Positions 53,260-61,536 of a stretch of DNA of 64,000 nucleotides are shown here, in pieces. Within the stretch, counting starts at the first letter, position 1, and the number at the start of each line of letters is the position of its first letter. Source of the stretch: Salegentibacter mishustinae (GTDB lineage: Bacteria; Bacteroidota; Bacteroidia; Flavobacteriales; Flavobacteriaceae). The notes beneath the pieces are model-generated. The model had not been told where the DNA came from, searched no databases, and worked only from the letters and a program-made list of their open reading frames with translations. The position numbers were made by a program, and so were the translations under genes. The stretch is from positions 1,860,001 through 1,924,000 of the forward strand of contig NZ_LLKN01000002.1 in the NCBI RefSeq assembly GCF_002900095.1, written 5' to 3'.

Positions 53260-54330
53260 TTATACTTTTAAAGTTTTTTCCAGCAATTTAATATACTTCT
53301 CAATCCCTTCTTCCACTTCTTTTACATAAATAAATTCATCTGCGGAATGAGATCTTGTGGAATCTCCCGGACCTAATTTTAAAGAAGGACAGCTTAACAT
53401 TGCCTGGTCTGAAAGTGTAGGCGAACCATAAGTTTCCATTCCTAAAGAAATTCCAGCCTTTACTAACTCGTGATTCCTGGGAATTGAAGAAGAATTCAAC
53501 CGAAGGGAACGTGCAGTTATTTCATCTACAGGAGCTTTTTTCTTTAAAATTTGCTCAATTTCAGCGTTGGAATACGCATCATTCACCCGAACATCTATCA
53601 CCAGATCTACGTGGCCCGGCACTACATTATGCTGGCTGCCGGCATTGATCTGGGTTACCGTAAGTTTTACTTTCCCCAGAGTTTCAGATTCCTTCGGAAA
53701 ATCAAATTCCTGAAACCATTTTAAAGCATTAGCAGTCTTGTATATCGAGTTATTATCATTGGGATGAGCGGCGTGTGAAGGAGTTCCCTTTACTTTAGCA
53801 TCAAAAACTACCAGACCTTTTTCGGCAATTGCCAGTTGCATTAAAGTCGGTTCACCAACTATAGCAACATCAACTTTTGGCATTTTAGGTAACATACAGG
53901 CTATTCCATTTTTCCCGTTAATTTCCTCCTCAGCAGTTCCTGCAAAAATCAGATTATATTCCAGGTTTTTCGCTTCATAAAACCATGTGAAAGTTGCAAG
54001 TAAAGAAACAAGACAACCACCGGCATCGTTACTACCTAATCCGTATAATTTTCCATCTTCAATTTCAGCTTCAAATGGATTCCGGGTGTATGCTGAATTT
54101 GGTTTTACCGTATCGTGATGTGAATTAAGCAGCAAGCTTGGTTTAGCCGGATCAAAATATTTATTGGTAGCCCAAACATTGTTCAAATGCCGATAAAAGG
54201 TCATCTCTTTAGTTCGGAACCAATCTTCCAGCAACCCGGCCGTTTTATCTTCTTCCTTTGAGAATGATCGAATCTCAACAAGATTCTTTAGTAAATCCAG
54301 GGCCTCCTTTTGTAATTCTTCGAGCTTCAT
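53260..54330 (-). CDS. argE: M20-family N-acyl-ornithine/citrulline deacylase
   Basis: Zinc peptidase-fold enzyme removing the N-acyl group late in arginine synthesis. The 356 residues show the M20 motifs SHHDTVKPNS (metal His and Asp), GSNDAGGC, AGTAEEEING (catalytic Glu-Glu) and GEPTLMQLAIAEKG. Given the ArgF' upstream, the substrate is probably N-succinyl- or N-acetylcitrulline rather than acetylornithine. Its start overlaps the argB stop by one base. Confidence 0.85.
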   Translation of the reverse strand: MKLEELQKEALDLLKNLVEIRSFSKEEDKTAGLLEDWFRTKEMTFYRHLNNVWATNKYFDPAKPSLLLNSHHDTVKPNSAYTRNPFEAEIEDGKLYGLGSNDAGGCLVSLLATFTWFYEAKNLEYNLIFAGTAEEEINGKNGIACMLPKMPKVDVAIVGEPTLMQLAIAEKGLVVFDAKVKGTPSHAAHPNDNNSIYKTANALKWFQEFDFPKESETLGKVKLTVTQINAGSQHNVVPGHVDLVIDVRVNDAYSNAEIEQILKKKAPVDEITARSLRLNSSSIPRNHELVKAGISLGMETYGSPTLSDQAMLSCPSLKLGPGDSTRSHSADEFIYVKEVEEGIEKYIKLLEKTLKV

Positions 54331-55109
54331 TAATCCGTGATTTTAGTATAAACAGATTCTTTATTTAATAACCTGAAATCCCCCAGAAATATATTTTTCA
54401 CACCGCTTTCCAAAGCCTGGAAACTGTTGTGCAACTTAGGGAGCATCCCATCGCTTATTATTTTTTCTTCAAGCAATTCCTGGTATTTTTCACTGGTAAT
54501 TTCTTGAATCACCGAATCATCGTTTTCGGCATTGGCCAGCACACCTTTTTTCTCAAAGCAGAAATAAAGTTCAGTCTCATATATATCGCTCATCGCTTTG
54601 GCGATTTCCGCAGCAACAGAATCGCCATTTGTGTTTAAAAGTACACCCTCTTCTGTACAGGAAATAGCCGAAAAAACAGGCATAATATTTTGTTCTAAAA
54701 GTGAATTTATAAATTCTGAATTAATCTTTTCCACGTCTCCAACAAAACCAAAGTCGACTTCCTTCACAGGACGTTTCTTGGAAACAATGCTCATTCCATC
54801 GGCACCGCATAAACCAATTGCATTTTCATTCAAAATTTGAAGCTTAGCTACAATATTTTTATTAATGAGTCCGCCGTAGACCATAGTGATCACTTTAATT
54901 GAATCGGCATCGGTGATTCTTCGCCCTTCAAACATTTGGGTTTTATAACCGAGTTTCCCTGCAATTTCGGTAGCCAGGTTTCCCCCACCATGAACCAGGA
55001 TCTTCGGGCCTCGCAAAGCCACAAAATCATTCAGGAATTCAGCGAATTTGGATTCATCTTCAATAAGCTTCCCTCCTATTTTTACAACTTTTAAAACCTT
55101 GTTTTTCAT
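54330..55109 (-). CDS. argB: N-acylglutamate kinase (acetylglutamate kinase family)
   Basis: Phosphorylates N-acyl-glutamate in the second step. The 259 residues contain VKIGGKLIEDE, LVHGGGNLATEIA, ITMVYGGLINKNIV and NTNGDSVAAEIAKAM of the amino-acid kinase fold. In Bacteroidota with ArgF' the acyl group may be succinyl; sequence alone does not settle it. One-base overlap with argE. Confidence 0.92.
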   Translation of the reverse strand: MKNKVLKVVKIGGKLIEDESKFAEFLNDFVALRGPKILVHGGGNLATEIAGKLGYKTQMFEGRRITDADSIKVITMVYGGLINKNIVAKLQILNENAIGLCGADGMSIVSKKRPVKEVDFGFVGDVEKINSEFINSLLEQNIMPVFSAISCTEEGVLLNTNGDSVAAEIAKAMSDIYETELYFCFEKKGVLANAENDDSVIQEITSEKYQELLEEKIISDGMLPKLHNSFQALESGVKNIFLGDFRLLNKESVYTKITD

Positions 55110-55155
55110 ATTTCCTTAATTCCGTCCATTAGAGTACGATGAAACTGAATACTGT

Positions 55156-56130
55156 TTAAGCATTCTTCCCTAAATCTTTTGCTTGCACTTTTTCTTCTAA
55201 AATTCTTTTTAAAACCGCCTGCGCAGCAAAAGTTCTGTTTCCCGCCTGTTGAATCACCACCGAGTTTTCTGAATCCAATACCTCATCGGCAATCACCATA
55301 TTTCTTCTTACCGGCAAACAATGCATCACTTTTGCATTATTGGTTAATTTTAATTTTTTTGCAGAAAAAGTCCAGTTTCGATCTTCACTTAGTTTTTGAC
55401 CGTAATTTTCATAGCTACTCCAATTTTTAACATACACGAAATCGGCATCTTTTAAAGCCTCAGCCTGATCGTGAATAACCGAAACATTTTTAGTGATTTT
55501 TGGATTTAGATCATAACCTTCCGGATTGGTGATCACAAAATCCACATCAAGATTTTGCATAATTTCAGCAAAAGAATTAGGTACACTTTGCGGTAAAGTC
55601 TTTGGGTGCGGCGCCCAGCTAAGCACAACTTTCGGCTTATCTTTTTTATTTAATTCGGAAATAGTCATGGCATCGGTAAGTGCCTGCAGGGGATGGCCCG
55701 TAGCACTTTCCAAATTTACAACAGGTACAGACGCAAATTTTTTAAAGCTATTTAATACCGTCTCAGCCTCATCTTTTTCTTTGTCTTTTAAGTCGGGAAA
55801 CGCTCGTACCGCGATGATATCGCAATACTGCGAAAGCACCGCAGCCGCTTCTTTAATATGTTCAGCTTTATCGGAATCCATTACCGCCCCATCTTCAAAC
55901 TCCAACTTCCAGCTATCGCTACCGGCATTCATCACCATTACTTCCATTCCCAACAATTTCGCGGCTTTTTCAGAACTTAAACGCGTACGTAAACTGGGGT
56001 TAAAAAATAGCATTCCCAGGGTTTTTCCTTTTCCTATTTCTAAAGTGGATGTGCTTTTTTTCAACTCTAGCGCTTCCGTAATTAATTGCTGTAAATCTTT
56101 TATATCTGATAATTCTGTGTAATTTTTCAT
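55156..56130 (-). CDS. argF': N-acyl-L-ornithine carbamoyltransferase, SOTCase/AOTCase type
   Basis: Transfers the carbamoyl group to N-acyl-ornithine. From the ATG at 56130 (MKNYTELSD) it has 324 residues; an upstream in-frame TTG is less likely. FFNPSLRTR, AGSDSWKLE, WAPHPKTLPQSVPNSFAE and MHCLPVRRNMVIAD are typical of the acyl-ornithine branch and not of ordinary OTCase. The residue that separates succinyl (Pro) from acetyl (Glu) enzymes is Ala in SDKAEHIKEA (residue 89), more compatible with a succinyl substrate. A perfect hairpin lies just upstream. Confidence 0.9.
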   Translation of the reverse strand: MKNYTELSDIKDLQQLITEALELKKSTSTLEIGKGKTLGMLFFNPSLRTRLSSEKAAKLLGMEVMVMNAGSDSWKLEFEDGAVMDSDKAEHIKEAAAVLSQYCDIIAVRAFPDLKDKEKDEAETVLNSFKKFASVPVVNLESATGHPLQALTDAMTISELNKKDKPKVVLSWAPHPKTLPQSVPNSFAEIMQNLDVDFVITNPEGYDLNPKITKNVSVIHDQAEALKDADFVYVKNWSSYENYGQKLSEDRNWTFSAKKLKLTNNAKVMHCLPVRRNMVIADEVLDSENSVVIQQAGNRTFAAQAVLKRILEEKVQAKDLGKNA

Positions 56131-56144
56131 ATTTAGCGTTTTAT

Positions 56145-56171
56145 CCTTCAAGGTCTACAAGACCTTGAAGG
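56145..56171. repeat. Perfect 12-bp inverted repeat between argD and argF'
   Basis: CCTTCAAGGTCT-ACA-AGACCTTGAAGG, a 12-bp perfect stem with a three-base loop, 15 bases before the argF' ATG. It has no T run. It could be an insertion-type repeat or an mRNA element. Confidence 0.75.
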
Positions 56172-56220
56172 TTTTAATTTCCCTAATACCTACAGGGTTT
56201 ATAAAACTTTTCAGAAATGT

Positions 56221-57348
56221 TTAATTAAGAACAATCTTTAAAGCTTTAAATAACTCATCAAAATGTTTCTTTTTTATGTTTAATGGCGGTAAAATTCTTA
56301 GCAGTTTTTTATTGGCCGAGGCTCCGGTAAAAATTTGATGCTTATACAACAGTTCTTTTCTTAACTGCGCGATCTCAAAATCGAATTCTAAACCAATCAT
56401 CAATCCGCGACCTTTGATCTTTTTGATCTGCGGAATTTCCGCCGCTTTCTCTTTTACATATCCAAAAAGTTCACTGGCATTTTTCAGAAGATTTTCTTTT
56501 TCTATAACCTCCAAAACCGAAATCCCCGCGGCACAGGCCAGGTGATTCCCACCAAAAGTCGTACCCAGCATTCCGGGTTTTGCTTCAATAGCTTTATCGA
56601 TTAACACCCCGCCAATTGGAAACCCATTGCCCATTCCTTTCGCTATGGAAATAATATCAGGTCGAATATTATGTTTCTGAAAAGCAAAAAAATCTCCTGT
56701 CCTCCCATAACCCGACTGTACCTCATCTGCAATTAAAACTGAACTATATTTTTTACACAATTCAGCGGTTTTTTGATAAAATTCAGTAGAAGCTTCATCG
56801 AGTCCTCCAACACCTTGGATCACTTCAAAAATAACCGCAGCCACGTCGCCTTTTTTCAACTCTTTTTCAAGCGTATCCGTATCTTCAAAAGCAATTTTCG
56901 TCGCTTGATGATGTTGATTGAATGGAGCTTTAATATTTTCATTGTCGGTCACCGCAACCACTCCTGAAGTTCTTCCGTGGAAAGCATTTTCAAAATAGAT
57001 CACGCGATCTTTCCCAGTATGAAAAGAAGCAACTTTAAGCGCATTTTCATTGGCCTCAGCCCCCGAATTACATAAAAACAGACTATAATCTTCTATTCCT
57101 GAAAGTTTTTTCAACTTTTCGGCAAGATTGTTTTGCAAAGGATTTTTGACCGAATTGGAGTAAAAACCCAGTTCCGCAACCTGTTTAGAAATAGAATTCA
57201 CATAAGCGGGATGGGAATGTCCAATAGAAATTACCGCATGGCCGCCATAAAGATCCAGGTATTTATTTCCTTCTTTATCAAAAACATAAGCGCCCTCGCC
57301 TTTTACCGGCGTGATATCGTAAAGCGGATAAACATCAAATAATTCCAT
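56221..57348 (-). CDS. argD: N-acylornithine aminotransferase
   Basis: PLP-dependent class III aminotransferase making N-acyl-ornithine from the semialdehyde. The 375 residues have LYGGHAVISIGHSHPAYV, LCNSGAEANENALKVA, LIADEVQSGYGRTG and the PLP Lys in SIAKGMGNGFPIGG. It could also act in lysine synthesis. Start lies two bases after the proC stop. Confidence 0.93.
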   Translation of the reverse strand: MELFDVYPLYDITPVKGEGAYVFDKEGNKYLDLYGGHAVISIGHSHPAYVNSISKQVAELGFYSNSVKNPLQNNLAEKLKKLSGIEDYSLFLCNSGAEANENALKVASFHTGKDRVIYFENAFHGRTSGVVAVTDNENIKAPFNQHHQATKIAFEDTDTLEKELKKGDVAAVIFEVIQGVGGLDEASTEFYQKTAELCKKYSSVLIADEVQSGYGRTGDFFAFQKHNIRPDIISIAKGMGNGFPIGGVLIDKAIEAKPGMLGTTFGGNHLACAAGISVLEVIEKENLLKNASELFGYVKEKAAEIPQIKKIKGRGLMIGLEFDFEIAQLRKELLYKHQIFTGASANKKLLRILPPLNIKKKHFDELFKALKIVLN

Positions 57349-57350
57349 AG

Positions 57351-58145
57351 TTAGTCGATTGTAATGGTGTTTATTTTCTTGAAGGAAGCCTGGATTCCTT
57401 TTATCAATGATGAACTGAGTCCGTTGTGCTCCATTTCATTTAATCCCTCAATGGTGCAACCACGTGGGGTAGTCACCTTATCGATTTCCTCTTCGGGGTG
57501 CTTACCAGATTCTATAAGCAAGCTGGAAGCACCCAAACAGGTTTGCATAGCCAACTGCTGGGCGTCTTTAGCATCAAAACCAAGTTGGACAGCGCCCTGG
57601 GTGGTAGCGCGAATCAGTCGCATCCAAAAAGCGACTCCACTGGCGCAAATTACCGTAGCCGCCTGCATCTTGTTTTCCGGAATAATAATACTTGTACCCA
57701 ATCGATTAAAAATAGCCTCAGCAATAGCGATGCGTTTTTCTCCTTTTTCGTTGCTACAAAGACAGGTCATTGATTTACCTACTGCAATGGCCGTGTTAGG
57801 CATAGAACGCACAATAAACTGATCCTGGCCAACAATCGCTTCCATAGCAGCGATCTTAAAGCCAGTTACGGTAGAAATAAGCACATGCTTCTCGGTAAGC
57901 TGATCTTTTATCTCTTCCAGAATTCGCTCCATTTGCGTAGGTTGAACTGCGAAAACAAGGATATCTGAATTTTGAACAGCTTCCCGGTTATCTTTAGTTA
58001 CTGTTACATTTGAATATTCTTCGTAATTCTGAAGCTCCTCGATCTTTCGTTTTGTGAGGTAAAGCGTGGTAAACGCATTGTTCACAATAAGGCCTTTGGC
58101 TATGGAAAGCCCAAGGTTTCCGGCTCCTATGATTGCTATTTTCAT
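57351..58145 (-). CDS. proC: Pyrroline-5-carboxylate reductase
   Basis: NAD(P)H-dependent last step of proline synthesis. The 264 residues start KIAIIGAGNLGLSIAKGL (Rossmann motif), with the conserved MPNTAIAVGKSMT and the C-terminal GASSLLIESG...VTTPRGCTIEGLNEME. It lies inside the arginine cluster between argC and argD, which links proline and arginine/ornithine metabolism. Confidence 0.93.
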   Translation of the reverse strand: MKIAIIGAGNLGLSIAKGLIVNNAFTTLYLTKRKIEELQNYEEYSNVTVTKDNREAVQNSDILVFAVQPTQMERILEEIKDQLTEKHVLISTVTGFKIAAMEAIVGQDQFIVRSMPNTAIAVGKSMTCLCSNEKGEKRIAIAEAIFNRLGTSIIIPENKMQAATVICASGVAFWMRLIRATTQGAVQLGFDAKDAQQLAMQTCLGASSLLIESGKHPEEEIDKVTTPRGCTIEGLNEMEHNGLSSSLIKGIQASFKKINTITID

Positions 58146-58172
58146 TTGTTTGGTTTTAGTTGGTTAATTTTT

Positions 58173-58304
58173 GCCAGGAATTCACGAATATTTATGAAAC
58201 CTTACAGGTTATAATTCCGGTTCCACAGGGATTTAGATCCTGAAACAAGTTCAGGATGACGCCCTTAATTTTTATTCGATCAATTATATTCGTGTATTAG
58301 TGGC
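58173..58304. repeat. Nested intergenic repeats between argC and proC
   Basis: GCCAGGAATTCACGAAT at 58173-58189 and its inverted form ATTCGTGTATTAGTGGC at 58288-58304 bracket a CGTCATCCTGAA half element (58236-58261, GATCCTGAAACAAGTTCAGG then ATGACG). One repeat family is thus inserted in, or flanked by, the other. Confidence 0.55.
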
Positions 58305-58312
58305 ATATCTCA

Positions 58313-59275
58313 TTAAAAATAATTCGCTTTTAATTTTAATCCGGTGGTTTCTTCAAAACCAAACATCAAGTTCATATTTTGAACTGCCTGCCCCGAAGCC
58401 CCTTTTAGTAAATTATCAATTACACTGGTGATTAAAATTTTATTCCTAAATTTCTGTAATTTCAGCAGGCATTTATTGGTGTTTACTACTTGTTTTAAAT
58501 GCAGCTCTTCCTCTACTACAAACGTAAAAATCGAATCTTTATAGGCTTCAGAATAAATCGCCTTGGCTTCTTCCAGACTTCCTTCAAACTTTGTGTACGC
58601 CGTGGCGTGAATTCCTCTGGAAAAATTGCCTCTATTCGGAATAAAATTAATTTCCGGGAGCTTGTTATTCTGAAGTAGTTTTAAACTCTGGCCTATTTCA
58701 TTTAAATGCTGATGTTCAAATGCTTTATAACTGGAGAAATTATTATCTCGCCAGGTAAAATGCGTAGTAGCCGAAAGTGAAGTCCCAGCTCCGGTTGCTC
58801 CGGTTACCGCATTGATATGCACTTCATTCTGCAACAATCCGGCTTTCGCAAGTGGTAAAATTGCTAAACTAATAGCCGTGGCAAAACATCCGGGATTTGC
58901 AATAAAATCAGCTTTTTTTATCTTTTCTTTATTGAATTCAGGTAAACCGTACACAAACGCATGTTCGCCATTCATTCGATAATCGGTACTTAGATCTACA
59001 ATTTTTGTTTTTCCTGAAAACTGATTTTCAGCAAGGAATTTTATGGAATTTCCGTGTCCCAAACATAGAAAAACCACATCTGCATTTTTATTGATCTCTC
59101 CGCTAAATTGCAAATCGATCTCACCCAGTAAATCCTGGTGTACTCCTGCAACAGGTTTTCCCGGTTGAGAGGTGCTGTAAATAAAGTCCAGCTCAACTTC
59201 TGGATGGTTTATCAAAATCCTGATGAGCTCTCCTGCCGTATAACCGGCGCCACCTATTATTCCTGCTTTTATCAT
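58313..59275 (-). CDS. argC: N-acyl-gamma-glutamyl-phosphate reductase
   Basis: NADPH-dependent reduction of N-acylglutamyl phosphate. The 320 residues begin KAGIIGGAGYTAGELIRIL, contain the catalytic Cys in NPGCFATAISLAI, and GATGAGTSLSATTHF and GIHATAY motifs. Start overlaps the argG stop (ATGA). Confidence 0.93.
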   Translation of the reverse strand: MIKAGIIGGAGYTAGELIRILINHPEVELDFIYSTSQPGKPVAGVHQDLLGEIDLQFSGEINKNADVVFLCLGHGNSIKFLAENQFSGKTKIVDLSTDYRMNGEHAFVYGLPEFNKEKIKKADFIANPGCFATAISLAILPLAKAGLLQNEVHINAVTGATGAGTSLSATTHFTWRDNNFSSYKAFEHQHLNEIGQSLKLLQNNKLPEINFIPNRGNFSRGIHATAYTKFEGSLEEAKAIYSEAYKDSIFTFVVEEELHLKQVVNTNKCLLKLQKFRNKILITSVIDNLLKGASGQAVQNMNLMFGFEETTGLKLKANYF

Positions 59276-60459
59276 TTTTCTGTATTAACGTGTTGGTAGA
59301 TCTTGCCCGCATTCGAAAGAATTTTTATAAATCCTTTAGCATCCTGGGAAGTCCAGGCTTTATTTTCTTCGCCATAATTTCCGAAACTGGAATTCATTAA
59401 ATCATTTTCAGACTTAATTCCGTCTAAAGTGAATCTATAAGGATGCAAAGTGATAAAAACTTCTCCGCTAACCTGCTTTTGTGAACTTTCTAAAAATGCC
59501 TCCAAATCTCGCATTACAGGTTCTAAATACTGGCCTTCGTGTAAATGCGTACCATACCAATTAGCCAAATAATCTTTATGCTGTAACTGCCATTTACTTA
59601 GCGTATGTTTTTCCAGTAAATGGTGAGCTTTAATAGTAATTAAGGCCGCCGCAGCTTCAAAACCAACTCTACCTTTAATTCCAATAATCGTATCGCCTAC
59701 GTGGATGTCTCGCCCAATCGCATACTTGGAAGCGATATTTTCCAGGATCTCAATATTCTTCTCAGGAGAATTTTCTTTTCCATTTACTGCGGAAAGTTCA
59801 CCCTTGAAAAATGTCAAACTGATTTGTTTCGGTTCCTTTTCCTGAATCTGGGAAGGGTAAGCCGATTCGGGTAAAGGTTTTTCTGAGGTCAAAGTTTCTG
59901 CTCCACCAACACTGGTTCCCCAAAGGCCCTTGTTCACCGAATATTTTGACTTTTCCCAATTCATTTCCACTCCATTCTGCTTCAGGTATTCAATTTCTTC
60001 CTGTCTACTGAGTTGCTTATCCCTAATTGGGGTGATGATCTCAATTTCCGGTGCGATAATTTGAAAGATCATATCAAATCGTACCTGGTCGTTTCCGGCG
60101 CCGGTACTGCCGTGAGCAATATATTTAGCATCAATACTTTTTGCGTAATTCACAATCTCTATGGCCTGTACAATTCGTTCAGCACTCACCGAAAGCGGAT
60201 AGGTATTGTTCTTCAAAACATTTCCGAAGATTAAGTATTTTACCACTTTTTGATAAAATGAGGAAACTGCATCAATATTCTTATAGGTCTTTGCCCCTAT
60301 TTTTTGCGCGTTTTCTCCAATTTTCTTCACTTCTTCTTCTGAAAATCCTCCGGTATTCACACTCACCGCGTGAACTTCAAAATTTTCTTCTTTAGATAAA
60401 TATTTTGCGCAATAAGAAGTATCTAAACCTCCACTATATGCTATAACTACTTTTTTCAT
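59272..60459 (-). CDS. argG: Argininosuccinate synthase
   Basis: ATP-dependent joining of citrulline and aspartate. The 395 residues start VIAYSGGLDTSYCAKYL (PP-loop) and include AHGSTGAGNDQVRFDM, GLWGTSVGGAETL and GRVGFEAAAALI. It lies 136 bases after the GNAT stop; the gap holds one end of the CCACGAATTC repeat at 60485-60495 and small inverted repeats. Confidence 0.94.
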   Translation of the reverse strand: MKKVVIAYSGGLDTSYCAKYLSKEENFEVHAVSVNTGGFSEEEVKKIGENAQKIGAKTYKNIDAVSSFYQKVVKYLIFGNVLKNNTYPLSVSAERIVQAIEIVNYAKSIDAKYIAHGSTGAGNDQVRFDMIFQIIAPEIEIITPIRDKQLSRQEEIEYLKQNGVEMNWEKSKYSVNKGLWGTSVGGAETLTSEKPLPESAYPSQIQEKEPKQISLTFFKGELSAVNGKENSPEKNIEILENIASKYAIGRDIHVGDTIIGIKGRVGFEAAAALITIKAHHLLEKHTLSKWQLQHKDYLANWYGTHLHEGQYLEPVMRDLEAFLESSQKQVSGEVFITLHPYRFTLDGIKSENDLMNSSFGNYGEENKAWTSQDAKGFIKILSNAGKIYQHVNTEK

Positions 60460-60484
60460 TTTTTTAATTTAAAACGTGGGGTTC

Positions 60485-60495
60485 GCCACGAATTC
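60485..60495. repeat. End sequence of the CCACGAATTC repeat family
   Basis: GCCACGAATTC in the gap between GNAT and argG, matching the ends of the copies at 40188 and 38287; a truncated copy. Confidence 0.4.
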
Positions 60496-60595
60496 AATAA
60501 TATTTTATATTTCTCCTCCCAGAAAGGCTTGCGGGATGGTTTATCCTTCCTTCAGGCTTTCGCCTACCACCTTCCCTTGAAATGGAAGGAACAAT

Positions 60596-61231
60596 TCAGT
60601 TTCCGTTTTTCTCTTTTTTGTAAAACAAGGTTTGTTTAATATTCTTCAGCCTTTTAAAAGCTTTATCATTTAAACTTTCCTTTTTCTGCGTTTTTTTGAC
60701 ATCTTTTTTTCTTTCGGGATCGTACATCATCCCGGTGCAAAGGCACATATTACGTTCTGTCCTGGTGAGGATATCGTAATTCTTGCAGGTTTGGCAACCT
60801 TTCCAAAAGGCGTCATCATCGGTTAATTCAGAAAAAGGGACGGGTTGATAGCCCAGCTCATAATTTATTTTCATCACAGCCAAACCGGTAGTAATTCCGA
60901 AGATCTTTGCATTGGGGTACATTTTTCTGGAATGCTTAAAAACCACTTCTTTGATCTCTTTAGCTAAACCCTGATTTCTGAAATCGGGGTGTACTATGAG
61001 ACCTGAGTTTGCCACATACCTATCGTGGCTCCAGGTTTCGATATAGCAGAAGCCGGCAAATTTTTCGCCGTCTAAAGCAATAACCGCATTCCCTTTTTCC
61101 ATTTTACCAATAATATATTCGGGAGTTCTGCGGGCAATACCCGTGCCTCGAACCTTTGCAGATTCTTCTATAGTTGTACAAATAATCTCAGCGTAAGGAG
61201 CGTGAGATTTATTAGCAATGATAATCTTCAT
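60596..61231 (-). CDS. GNAT-family acyltransferase, candidate N-acylglutamate synthase
   Basis: A 211-residue GNAT protein and first gene of the arginine cluster, where ArgA would be needed; no argA or argJ is visible here. The acetyl-CoA fold has GEKFAGFCYIETW, GLIVHPDFRNQGLAKEIKEV (the R/Q-x-x-G-x-G/A-like loop) and ITTGLAVMKINYELGYQPV. After the fold comes a Cys cluster (CQTCKN then, 13 residues after the second Cys, CLC) and a basic tail rich in Lys. A metal-binding site is likely. The role as N-acetyl- or N-succinylglutamate synthase is inferred from operon position. Confidence 0.75.
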   Translation of the reverse strand: MKIIIANKSHAPYAEIICTTIEESAKVRGTGIARRTPEYIIGKMEKGNAVIALDGEKFAGFCYIETWSHDRYVANSGLIVHPDFRNQGLAKEIKEVVFKHSRKMYPNAKIFGITTGLAVMKINYELGYQPVPFSELTDDDAFWKGCQTCKNYDILTRTERNMCLCTGMMYDPERKKDVKKTQKKESLNDKAFKRLKNIKQTLFYKKEKNGN

Positions 61232-61313
61232 TTGCTAAGAAATTAGTGAGAAAATAAAATTTGATTTGGTCTTTTTTGAAAGGGGAACCGGACTCACCTA
61301 AGTTCCATATAAA

Positions 61314-61418
61314 TTATACACGCACAAACGTGCGACGCGGGAAGCGGCGGCGAATAGGTGTTATTTCAGAAGTAATTCTGAAATTTAAATTGGACGGTAT
61401 GTTTTGTGAATCTTTCAA
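61314..61418 (-). other. Second Arg-codon-rich tract in the arginine leader
   Basis: On the minus strand an open frame from TTG at 61418 ends PIRRRFPRRTFVRV then TAA. The CGC/CGT-rich part resembles the end of the first leader ORF (RFFPRRRR). No ATG is in frame, so it may be a duplicated relic or an alternative sensor. Confidence 0.4.
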
Positions 61419-61469
61419 ATTATAATTAAAATCAAATAATATTAAAAAAAGGAAATAGAGGTGTTTTTC

Positions 61470-61523
61470 TTACCTGCGGCGGCGCGGGAAGAAGCGAAAA
61501 ACGGGAAATACTATTTGTCTCAT
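61470..61523 (-). CDS. Putative arginine leader peptide MRQIVFPVFRFFPRRRR
   Basis: A 17-codon ORF ending in four consecutive Arg codons (CGC CGC CGC AGG) before TAA. It lies 239 bases upstream of the first arginine gene and directly after a promoter-like sequence. An in-frame ATG three codons upstream (61532) would add MLS but coincides with the predicted transcript start. Arg makes up 6 of 17 residues, as expected of a ribosome-stalling leader for an arginine operon. There is no Shine-Dalgarno, as is normal here. Too short to prove by sequence alone. Confidence 0.6.
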   Translation of the reverse strand: MRQIVFPVFRFFPRRRR

Positions 61524-61536
61524 TGAAAGCATGTTG

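Noticed and set aside
61305-61322. ARG-box-like sequence (TGTATAATTTATAT on the minus strand) before the GNAT gene
   Set aside because: Symmetry is poor and only one copy is seen; AT-rich DNA gives such matches easily.
61363-61384. Hairpin in the arginine leader as a Rho-independent terminator
   Set aside because: The stem is AT-rich and is followed by AACACC on the minus strand, not by a T run.
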